Assembly: GCA_005778225.1 (NCBI GenBank)
Contig: SXPC01000176.1
Span: forward strand, 1 to 34,074
Direction: 5' to 3'
DNA from: Planctomyces sp.
Lineage (GTDB): Bacteria; Planctomycetota; Planctomycetia; Planctomycetales; Planctomycetaceae
DNA length: 34,074 bases
Part shown: one piece after another, positions 7,241 through 14,047 of the stretch
How the letters are laid out: each line of letters begins with the position of its first letter
How positions within the stretch are numbered: the first letter of the stretch is position 1
Program-made: the position numbers and the translations under genes
The notes under the pieces: generated by a model
What the model saw: the letters and a program-made list of their open reading frames with translations, nothing else
Told to the model about the DNA's origin: nothing
The model's database searches: none

Positions 7241-9220
7241 ATGATCAACTGGTCTGAAGTCCGAAGAAGCTTTCTGCCAGAGACAACGGAATCCATCGTC
7301 CCTCCCGAGCTCGAGCTGCCGGTTTTTCCGCAGGTTGTCACGGAGTTCGTTCGACGTACGGAAGATCCAAACTGCGATCTGAAGGTCATCGCGCAATCTA
7401 TCGAAGTCGATTCGAAGCTCACCTGCGAACTTCTCAGACACGTCAACTCCGCCTCCATCGGCCGACGACACAAAGCCACAAGCGCCGTTCAGGCCATCAC
7501 GACTCTGGGCATCCGACGATCGAAACTCTTCCTCCTGACCGCCGCCGTCCAGAACACTGTCAACACCGTCAAATCGCGAGTCATTGACCTCAATGAGTTC
7601 TGGTGCATCAATCTCGAGCGAGCCCTCTTCGCCCGCGAAGTCGCCAAGCGCATGGGAACAGATGCCGACATCGCCTACACCGGCGCGATGCTCCAGGACT
7701 TCCTGCTGCCGGCGCTCACTAACCGCTTTCAACAGATTTATTTCGAATTCATGGAAGGTCGCTCGCATGAGTCGCCGGAACTCATCCACTTCGAACGTGC
7801 CCGCTTTACCTGCGACCACGCCCTCGCCGCCGGTGCCTGTACGTTGCAATGGTCATTCCCAGACGAACTGACCTGCGGCATCCTCCTGCACCACTTGACC
7901 GACGAAGAGTTGCACGAGAAAGGTCTCTACGAAACTGCCGTCAGCGCCATCGCTACCTCCGCCTGGATTCCCGATTCTCTCAACCAGATTCCCAAAGGAA
8001 TCGCACGCCTTCTCGAACGCGAAAAACAAGACGACCGGTTCAACCTGCTCGACATCGCTGAAGAGGTCGACAAGCAGTTCGAAGAACTCGGCTCACACGT
8101 CTCGATGCGTGAACCACTCCTCGACCGCATGGACGAAAACATGACCCGCTATCTGCAACAACAGATCCGCGGAGCCGTCAGCGTGTCGCGCGAAGTGGGC
8201 AACTACACCCTCGAAGAAAAAATCGGGGAAGGGGCGATGGGCGTCGTCTATAAAGCACGTCACAGAATGCTCAAAAGACCCGCTGCAGTCAAAGTCGTCA
8301 ACAAGAATATCGTCGACGACAAAATCATCGAGCTGTTTCAGCACGAAGTCCAGATGACCAGCCAGCTGCAACACCCGAACACGATCGCCATCTACGATTA
8401 CGGTCGCACGCCAGACGGGTTGTTCTACTACGCCATGGAATTCCTCGACGGCATTACGCTCAAAGAGCTCGTCAAGCTGTATGGTCCTCAGCCGATGGGA
8501 CGCGTCATCCAGATTCTCATTCAGGTCTGCGGGTCGCTTGATGAAGCTCACCAGATGGGAGTCATTCACCGTGATATCAAACCTGAGAACATCATGCTGA
8601 CGACTCGCGCAGGGCAGCATGATTTCGGTAAGGTTCTAGATTTCGGACTGCTCCAGATTTACAAGCAGTCGGACTCTCTCAATGTCGACGAGAACGCACC
8701 GAAGCAAAAAGGTCTCTGCGGAACTCCGATGTACCTTTCGCCGGAAGCCATCGATACTCCTGACAATGTCGACCACCGTGTCGATATCTATGCCCTCGGT
8801 GCAACAGCCTATTACCTGCTCACCGGCCACACTCTTTACACCGGGAACAGCGTCGTCGACATCTGTCTTCAGCAGGTCACCAAGACGCCGATCACGCCTT
8901 CGAAGCGTCTCGGGCAGCCGATTGACGCGGACCTCGAAGACCTGGTCATGAAGTGTCTCAACAAGAAGGTTGAAGACCGCCCGGAGTCAGTGCGAGAACT
9001 GGCGATTGCGTTGTCAGGCTGTCAGTCCGCTCGCAGCTGGAACTCGAACGATGCCAGAAACTGGTGGGGAATGTATCTGACCCATCGTACGAGCGGTCAG
9101 CTCGGTGTGGAACCGACAGCAACAGCAAGCGAGCATTCAACACCAACGCTGACCTTGGAATTCGACAGCTCTGTCGGCGAAAGCTCTCGTCTAGGTGAGA
9201 AGACTCACATTCCAGCCTGA
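7241..9220 (+). CDS. HDOD domain - Ser/Thr protein kinase fusion
   Basis: Residues about 20-220 form an HDOD domain (LPVFPQVVTEFVRRTEDPNC, VDSKLTCELLRHVNSASIG, AITTLGIRRSKLFLLTAAVQ), a fold related to HD phosphohydrolases and used in signalling. From about residue 321 a complete Hanks-type kinase follows: glycine loop GEGAMGVVYKA, lysine in AAVKVV, catalytic loop HRDIKPENIM, DFG (LDFGLLQ), GTPMYLSPEAI, and DHRVDIYALGATAYYLLTG. All catalytic residues are present, so it should be an active kinase. No transmembrane segment is seen, so it is likely cytoplasmic. Its substrates cannot be read from the sequence. GGAG lies about nine bases before the ATG at 7241. The leader contains the palindromes and small frames described separately. 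Confidence 0.93.
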   Translation: MINWSEVRRSFLPETTESIVPPELELPVFPQVVTEFVRRTEDPNCDLKVIAQSIEVDSKLTCELLRHVNSASIGRRHKATSAVQAITTLGIRRSKLFLLTAAVQNTVNTVKSRVIDLNEFWCINLERALFAREVAKRMGTDADIAYTGAMLQDFLLPALTNRFQQIYFEFMEGRSHESPELIHFERARFTCDHALAAGACTLQWSFPDELTCGILLHHLTDEELHEKGLYETAVSAIATSAWIPDSLNQIPKGIARLLEREKQDDRFNLLDIAEEVDKQFEELGSHVSMREPLLDRMDENMTRYLQQQIRGAVSVSREVGNYTLEEKIGEGAMGVVYKARHRMLKRPAAVKVVNKNIVDDKIIELFQHEVQMTSQLQHPNTIAIYDYGRTPDGLFYYAMEFLDGITLKELVKLYGPQPMGRVIQILIQVCGSLDEAHQMGVIHRDIKPENIMLTTRAGQHDFGKVLDFGLLQIYKQSDSLNVDENAPKQKGLCGTPMYLSPEAIDTPDNVDHRVDIYALGATAYYLLTGHTLYTGNSVVDICLQQVTKTPITPSKRLGQPIDADLEDLVMKCLNKKVEDRPESVRELAIALSGCQSARSWNSNDARNWWGMYLTHRTSGQLGVEPTATASEHSTPTLTLEFDSSVGESSRLGEKTHIPA

Positions 9221-9243
9221 AGCAAACAGTCTAGGCAGTCTCT

Positions 9244-9488
9244 CATGCTTGCAGCTTTAAGCAGGCATGTTCTGAAATAAGACTGGAACGCAGAGATCAC
9301 AGAGTAAAGCAGAGGCAGAAAATCAAATTTGGAGCAACGCCAGGAAAGTCACAAAGTAAGCGAATACGAGTCCCACTTTAAACCAGCACGGTCACAACAG
9401 TCGTGCCATGCTCACAGCTTTGGGTGAGCACGCTGCGTCGTTTGACGATGGAGCGTTCAGAACATGCTTGCTCAAAGCCGCAAGCATA
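9244..9488. repeat. Three related small hairpins with similar loops
   Basis: Three 26-base hairpins lie within 245 bases. At 9244-9269 the arms are CATGC.TGC and GCA.GCATG around AGCTTTAA. At 9407-9432 GCTCAC and GTGAGC enclose AGCTTTGG. At 9463-9488 ATGCTTGC and GCAAGCAT enclose TCAAAGCC, which is the same unit in reverse orientation. The loop core AGCTTT / AAAGC is shared. The second and third lie inside inverted-repeat element A copy 2. The first may also act as the end of the HDOD-kinase transcript, though no T-run follows. Confidence 0.6.
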
Positions 9489-9602
9489 GCACGCTGAGAA
9501 GATGTCTCGCTGAATCAAGTGGTGAGTGGCATAAGGCGCAAAGAATAAGGTTTTGATTTCTCTGCGACCTCTGCTCCCCTCCGCGATCTCTGCGTTCCAG
9601 TC
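9281..9602. repeat. Inverted-repeat element, family A copy 2
   Basis: This element has perfect 18-bp ends, GACTGGAACGCAGAGATC (9281-9298) and its reverse complement (9585-9602), continuing with imperfect pairing (CTCTGCGACCTCTGCTCCCC inside the right end). The 322 bases fill most of the gap between the HDOD-kinase and the TPR gene. No transposase frame is present inside. The arms match copies at 1051-1254 and 21135-21296, so this looks like a non-autonomous mobile or recombining repeat. Confidence 0.8.
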
Positions 9603-9624
9603 TCTCCGAATCAGTCAAACCATA

Positions 9625-9653
9625 AAAAGCACGGGATCGATTCCCGTGCTTTT
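9625..9653 (-). terminator. Rho-independent terminator of the TPR gene
   Basis: A perfect 12-bp stem, AAAAGCACGGGA and TCCCGTGCTTTT, encloses a five-base loop. On the minus strand it ends in a run of Ts, about 30 bases after the stop codon of the TPR gene. The A and T tracts on both sides would let it work in both directions. Confidence 0.85.
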
Positions 9654-9683
9654 CGTGTTTTCAGTGATCCCTGAAGTGGGCGA

Positions 9684-10010
9684 TCAGTGCTGCATGTTTC
9701 TTGATTGCGCCATGGCGTCTTCAGCTTCGCGAATCAGGCCGCAGCGTTGGCAGATGACAGACAGCTGGGTGTAAGAAAACGGATCTTCCGGTTCGAGCTC
9801 GACGACTTTCTTCGCGTGAGCAACCGCGTCTTCTTTCTGGCCAAGCTTCTGCAGGTTGACCGCCAAGGCTGAGTGAGTCAGCACATGGTTCGGCGACGTG
9901 ACAATGATTTCTCTAAGCTTCTTGACTGCCCCTTCCAGATCGCCTTGTTCCTTCAAAGACGTTGCTTCGTCGTACATCTGGTCTGGGTTTGGAAAGGCTT
10001 GTTCGGGCAT
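9684..10010 (-). CDS. Small tetratricopeptide-repeat protein
   Basis: The 108-residue protein consists almost wholly of TPR-like helical pairs: MYDEATSLKEQGDLEGAVKK, then THSALAVNLQKLGQKEDAVA, then SYTQLSVICQRCGLIREAED. The spacing of G/A/Y positions every 34 residues fits about three repeats. TPR proteins act as protein-protein adaptors; the partner is not evident. There is no signal peptide, so it is probably cytoplasmic. It has its own terminator (9625-9653) and stands alone. The 272 bases between its start and the next gene on the plus strand show no convincing feature; that gap would hold divergent promoters. Confidence 0.8.
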   Translation of the reverse strand: MPEQAFPNPDQMYDEATSLKEQGDLEGAVKKLREIIVTSPNHVLTHSALAVNLQKLGQKEDAVAHAKKVVELEPEDPFSYTQLSVICQRCGLIREAEDAMAQSRNMQH

Positions 10011-10282
10011 GAATACATCCGCGGGGAGGGTTGAGGTGGGCGAGACGCGATGGTTTTGGTCATCTTAATAGTGAGCCATGTCAAGTTCCAGTCCCTGTAT
10101 TCCAGAAGACAGAGTTTCCGTGAAGATTGCATGGTCCATTTCACTTGTCAGATGTCCGTTTTCGAGGTGGACACTTTTCGAGCCGGACGACCTCGAATGG
10201 GTTGGCTGATCAACGACCATCTTGGTACTCTCGCTGAGACTGAATGTCATGAAACTCGTCGCATCGCTCGTGGGAATATCTG

Positions 10283-12034
10283 GTGTCGCCAACTGAACGC
10301 ATCACTAAAGTTGAATGGGTCTTCGTCCTCGTCGCGACATTCCTCGGACTCGGTTTACGATTCTGGCATCTCGACCGGCTGGCCGTCGAACACTTCGACG
10401 AAGGGGTCTATGCATCCAACCTCTTCTTCACCGAACGTGACAACTTCCGCTACCCCAATCAACACCTTTACGCCCCTCCCTTGGTTCCAGGTTTGATCGA
10501 GTGGTCGATGACGTTCCTCGGCATGGAACCTTGGGTACCGATGATCCCGGGAATCCTCCTCGGAGCAGCGACCGTTCCGCTGCTCTGGTGGATGCTGCGC
10601 GGCCTCGCCGGTCCACTCGCCGCGATGCTCGCCTGCTGGCTGCTCGCCACCAACGAGTATCACATTTTCTATTCCCGCACCGCGCTGACCGAACCGGTCC
10701 TGGGTTTCTTTTGGGTCCTCGCGCTTGGACTCGGAGCGAGAGCCTTGCTGATTCCTTTGGCTGACAACCCTCGTCGCGCCTACACCCTGGCCGCGTTCGC
10801 TGGTCTCGCCTGTGGCCTCTGCTGGTGGACCAAGTACAACGGCTGGCTGACCGCGTTTCTATTAACCGCGACCGCGGGCCTTCAGTGGCTGATCATGGAG
10901 AGAACCAGCCGCCGCCTCAAGCAGAATCTGATCGTCGTCGGCATCATGCTGGCAGTGACCATCCTGGTTTACGCCCCCTACATCTGGAGCCTGCAACCCA
11001 CCGGCGGGTACCTTGCCGTTTCCGCGAATCACCGGCAGTACCTTGAAGGACTGGGATCGTGGTGGAAGAACTGGAATCTGCAGATACAAAGTTTGAATAC
11101 ACTTCAAACTTATATGACTGGGGCGTTGGGGGGCATTTCGGTTCTGGGATTCATTCTGTGGTCGCGGGAACAAGAAGCCCAAGCCAGTAGAATACTCCTG
11201 ATTGACACCCTCAGGAAATCTCGCTTTTGGCTCATGCAGATTGTGTATTACGTCTTTTTTTCAAACATCATTTCTGACTTCACTTTTCTTCTCGTGGGTG
11301 GACTGGCAGTCTGGCTCTGCTACGACTATCGGAAGTCAATCAACGCACGGACGAAGTTGACAATGTCAATCGGTCTGACAGCGATTTGGCTTGTATCACT
11401 GCTGATAATGACACCACTCTATCATCCTTATCCAAGATTGATTCTGCCAGCAGTCATTGCAGGTTTAGTCTTGTACGGAATCATGGTTGAACTAATCCGT
11501 CTGACGTATGACAACAAGGCAGATTCGAAATCCTCTGATCTTGCAAAAGAAAATCGAAGAACAAAAATTCTGACTGTTCTTATGGCCTTTTTGCTTTTGA
11601 ATGCTGTTAGGGCCACGATCACTTTGCCAACGAAAATCTATGGACAACGAGTGGGTTTAGAGACCAGTGTTTCTCAAGTCGTCAAAACTGTCATCCCCAA
11701 CGGCGATCTCAACGCCCCCGTCATCGTCTACGTCTATGGCGAACCCGCTGTCTATTGGAATCTCTCTCGTCAGCAGATCCTCGCAGGTCCCGTCAGTGAT
11801 CTTGAATTCGCTAGCTCCGAAACGCGTCCGGCAGGCGTGTCGCTGTACCTGGTGACTGGTCCTCATGCTGGTCAGACGCCTGCCTTCGCAACCCAGATGG
11901 AAGCCAAGAAAGACCTCTTCGAAGAGGTCGGCAAGTTCGACTACGAGCCAAGCCTGCTGATCAAAATGGACGAAGTCGGCGGCGATCCAAAGGCCAAGAA
12001 GGTAGAAACCTTGACCCTCTGGAAGGTGAAGTAA
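10283..12034 (+). CDS. Membrane glycosyltransferase, GT39/ArnT-PMT-like
   Basis: The protein has many hydrophobic segments through its first 400 residues and looks like a GT-C fold sugar transferase that uses a lipid-linked sugar at the outer face of the membrane. After the first membrane helix it has HLDRLAVEHFDEGVYASN; the acidic DEGVY motif in this loop is the mark of PMT/ArnT-type enzymes. A region YHIFYSRTALTEPVLGFFWV matches the family's second loop and helix. The acceptor is unknown. The start is a GTG at 10283 with only a weak ribosome-binding site (GTGGGA); an upstream start is not apparent. Bases about 11080-11690 are clearly AT-richer than the ends of the gene (one 60-base sample is 33% GC against 58% just after), although the frame is unbroken. 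Confidence 0.8.
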   Translation: MSPTERITKVEWVFVLVATFLGLGLRFWHLDRLAVEHFDEGVYASNLFFTERDNFRYPNQHLYAPPLVPGLIEWSMTFLGMEPWVPMIPGILLGAATVPLLWWMLRGLAGPLAAMLACWLLATNEYHIFYSRTALTEPVLGFFWVLALGLGARALLIPLADNPRRAYTLAAFAGLACGLCWWTKYNGWLTAFLLTATAGLQWLIMERTSRRLKQNLIVVGIMLAVTILVYAPYIWSLQPTGGYLAVSANHRQYLEGLGSWWKNWNLQIQSLNTLQTYMTGALGGISVLGFILWSREQEAQASRILLIDTLRKSRFWLMQIVYYVFFSNIISDFTFLLVGGLAVWLCYDYRKSINARTKLTMSIGLTAIWLVSLLIMTPLYHPYPRLILPAVIAGLVLYGIMVELIRLTYDNKADSKSSDLAKENRRTKILTVLMAFLLLNAVRATITLPTKIYGQRVGLETSVSQVVKTVIPNGDLNAPVIVYVYGEPAVYWNLSRQQILAGPVSDLEFASSETRPAGVSLYLVTGPHAGQTPAFATQMEAKKDLFEEVGKFDYEPSLLIKMDEVGGDPKAKKVETLTLWKVK

Positions 12035-12193
12035 GGCGAGCGGGGGGGGTGTGAACCCCCTGTCTTATAAACTAGCCATGCAGTGAAAGATGACGAATCT
12101 TTCGCATCGACTTGAGGCGTCTTGCTTCTGATGCCTTCAACTCGTTGTTAGTCAATACGTTTTCAGACAGGGGGTTCACACCCCCGCTCGCCT
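12034..12193. repeat. Inverted-repeat element, family B (palindromic arms)
   Basis: The left arm (12034-12065) starts on the last base of the glycosyltransferase stop codon; the right arm (12165-12193) is its reverse complement apart from three extra Gs on the left. Each arm is itself a hairpin, five or more Gs, then TGTGAA, then CCCCC, flanked by GGCGAGC on one side and CTGTCT on the other. The 99 bases between the arms code for nothing visible. Two hairpins in opposite orientation is the layout of a REP doublet. It could also terminate the glycosyltransferase transcript. Confidence 0.75.
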
Positions 12194-12256
12194 TTCTGAC
12201 TTTTCAGACTGTCCTTCTGCTGTCTGAAAACCCATTTCGCGTTGTAAATGTTGCCC

Positions 12257-12270
12257 GTTTCACGTGAAAC
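12257..12270. promoter_or_regulatory. parS: parS centromere site, upstream of parB
   Basis: GTTTCACGTGAAAC is the 14-base core of the parS consensus bound by chromosomal ParB. It is a perfect palindrome, 192 bases before the parB start codon. A second identical site lies just after parB. Known ParB proteins load at such sites and spread along DNA; here they may also repress parB itself. Confidence 0.9.
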
Positions 12271-12448
12271 TTGAACGGTGAGGGCAACCTGTCTTGATGG
12301 GTTTTCCAGGTTGGTTTAGAACGCGGGACGTTTCAGACGCATGACCCCGATGACTCACTCGCCTTGGAGGCTGTGGGGTTGGGGAGCTTCCCGTATGACC
12401 TTGGTGACTTGCGCACCATCGTCGAACTTGCCTTACGGAGTTGTCACG

Positions 12449-13618
12449 ATGACTGACGGTCACCAACACGATCATCACGATCACAACCTGCAGAATCATG
12501 AGAACCACGATCAGTCCCACGGACACCATGAGCATCATCAAGACGGGCAGCATCACGAGCACGGCCATCACGAACAAAACCAGAATCACGAACAGCACCA
12601 TGGTGATCATCACCATAGCGGACATTATCAGCAGGACGGACAGAGTATGAACGAACAACAGCCAGCCGAACAGCAGCCCGTCGAAGAGCAGGTCGTCGCA
12701 CGTCGTCGTCTCGGACGAGGATTGGGTGCACTGCTGGGGGGAGCTGGTCCCACCAACGAACCGATGGAAGAGGCCGTCGCTGAGGTTGAGAAATCACCCG
12801 AAGTCAAACTGCAGCTGCGCGAACTCGCGATCGCCAGCATCCGACGAAATCCAAACCAGCCGCGCAAGGACTTCGACGCGACCTCGATTAAAGAGCTCGC
12901 CAACAGCATCAAAGAACACGGCGTCCTTCAACCGATCATCGTCCGCGAGTTCGATGGGACGTCATTCCAGATCGTCGCGGGTGAGCGTCGCTGGCTGGCT
13001 TGTCAGCAGATTGGTCGCGAGACGATTCCTTGTCGCGTGGTCGATGTCATCGATAAGACGGCCTGCGAATATGCGTTCGAAGAAAACCTGAAGCGTCAGG
13101 ATCTCTCCGATCTCGAGAAGGCCCAGGCATTCAAAGACTACATGAACCTGTTCGACTCGACCGTCGAAGAACTCGCCCGACAGCTGAGCATGAGCCGCTC
13201 TGCGGTGAGCAATACGATGCGTCTGCTCGACCTGCCGGTTCCCGTCAAGACGATGATGCAGAAAGGCGAACTGACTGCAGGTCACGCCCGCGCGATCCTG
13301 GCCCTCAAGCCGGAGATGCAGCAGAAGATGGCCGAGAAGGTCGTCAAGCAGGCGCTGACGGTTCGCAAGACCGAAGAGGAAGTTCGCAAGATCGTCAAGC
13401 CGGAGAGCAAAGAGATCAAACTCGCCGAGAACACCGAACCGACGAGCGACCCGCACCTGGCGTCCCTGGAGTCTCAACTTCGAGAAATGGTCGGCGCGAA
13501 AGTCGAGATCAAGCTGTCGGGTAAAGACGTCGGCAAGATCATCATCCACTTCGAGAACAACGACGAGTTCGAAGGCATCCTGGGACGCCTGCGAGACCGA
13601 TTGTCGAACGCGGCGTGA
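12449..13618 (+). CDS. parB: ParB chromosome-partitioning protein with histidine-rich N-terminal extension
   Basis: ParB binds parS, slides as a CTP-dependent clamp, and works with ParA in chromosome segregation. The conserved core is complete: RRRLGRGLGALLGG (the ParA-contacting box), RRNPNQPRKDFD, the CTP-binding GERRWLA and ENLKRQDLSDLEKA boxes, a helix-turn-helix ELARQLSMSRSAVSNTMRLL, and a C-terminal dimerisation domain. What is odd is the first 66 residues, in which 24 are His, mixed with D, E, N, Q and G. The His codons alternate CAC and CAT, so this is not a simple DNA repeat. CGGAG lies eight bases before the ATG at 12449. An in-frame ATG at 12647 would give a 323-residue ordinary ParB, so two forms may exist. 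parA is not adjacent; the gene before is a glycosyltransferase. Confidence 0.95.
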   Translation: MTDGHQHDHHDHNLQNHENHDQSHGHHEHHQDGQHHEHGHHEQNQNHEQHHGDHHHSGHYQQDGQSMNEQQPAEQQPVEEQVVARRRLGRGLGALLGGAGPTNEPMEEAVAEVEKSPEVKLQLRELAIASIRRNPNQPRKDFDATSIKELANSIKEHGVLQPIIVREFDGTSFQIVAGERRWLACQQIGRETIPCRVVDVIDKTACEYAFEENLKRQDLSDLEKAQAFKDYMNLFDSTVEELARQLSMSRSAVSNTMRLLDLPVPVKTMMQKGELTAGHARAILALKPEMQQKMAEKVVKQALTVRKTEEEVRKIVKPESKEIKLAENTEPTSDPHLASLESQLREMVGAKVEIKLSGKDVGKIIIHFENNDEFEGILGRLRDRLSNAA

Positions 13619-13656
13619 ACCTGAAATGCAGTTTCGGTGTCATTCGAGATAATACG

Positions 13657-13690
13657 ACCGGGGCCAGATAATCACAGTATAGGCCCCGGT
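13657..13690 (+). terminator. GC-rich hairpin after parB, touching parS
   Basis: Nine-base arms ACCGGGGCC (13657-13665) and GGCCCCGGT (13682-13690) enclose 16 bases, 38 bases after the parB stop. There is no T-run beyond TTT, so termination is likely but not certain. The last two bases belong to the second parS site. Confidence 0.5.
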
Positions 13691-13702
13691 TTCACGTGAA
13701 AC
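13689..13702. promoter_or_regulatory. parS: parS centromere site, downstream of parB
   Basis: A second perfect GTTTCACGTGAAAC, identical to the site at 12257-12270, 70 bases after the parB stop codon and about 100 bases before tRNA-Pro. Two exact copies so close together are far beyond chance for a 14-base palindrome. Confidence 0.9.
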
Positions 13703-13767
13703 GTCAACCCGCCCAAAGTTGATTTTCAGACAAAACGACAAACTTTGTTCGTTGTAGCCACGTTCGA

Positions 13768-13796
13768 TTGACGAGGTCAAAAGGACCGTCTAGGAT
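13768..13796 (+). promoter_or_regulatory. Sigma-70-type promoter of tRNA-Pro
   Basis: TTGACG (13768-13773), a 17-base spacer and TAGGAT (13791-13796) precede the tRNA by 13 bases. Five of six bases match the -35 consensus and four of six the -10. Spacing and position are ideal. Confidence 0.7.
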
Positions 13797-13809
13797 ACTC
13801 GAACAACGA

Positions 13810-13884
13810 CGGGGCGTAGCTCAGCTTGGCTAGAGCGCCTGCTTTGGGAGCAGGAAGTCGCACGTTCAAATCGTGTCGCCCCGA
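13810..13884 (+). tRNA. tRNA-Pro (anticodon UGG)
   Basis: A full cloverleaf is visible. The acceptor stem pairs CGGGGCG with CGCCCCG. The D arm is GCTC...GAGC. The anticodon stem CCTGC/GCAGG holds the loop TTTGGGA with TGG as anticodon, and the T arm is GCACG-TTCAAAT-CGTGT. The discriminator is A and no CCA is encoded. It has its own promoter before it and a strong terminator after it, so it is transcribed alone. Confidence 0.95.
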
Positions 13885-13893
13885 CTCGTTTCT

Positions 13894-13925
13894 AAAACCT
13901 CCAGCTTCATCGCTGGAGGTTTTTT
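13894..13925 (+). terminator. Rho-independent terminator after tRNA-Pro
   Basis: A 12-bp stem (AAAACCTCCAGC with GCTGGAGGTTTT, loop TTCATC) is followed by more Ts, ten bases after the end of the tRNA. It separates the tRNA from the membrane-protein gene at 14048. Confidence 0.9.
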
Positions 13926-14047
13926 GTTGCGCGGTCAGTTTTATTTCTGGCGAATTGGCCAAATTCCAGAAATCTCGTACGAAATCGGCTGTCACTTCCC
14001 CACTAATCCCTCGTTGGATTTTGTGAACACAATGGGGAAGACTGACC

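Noticed and set aside
9244-9602. Possible CRISPR array because of repeated hairpins
   Set aside because: The units vary in orientation and spacing and there are no equal-length spacers or cas genes.
10050-10496. Open frame of 148 codons before and into the glycosyltransferase gene
   Set aside because: It overlaps the well-supported glycosyltransferase in another frame and shows no domain.
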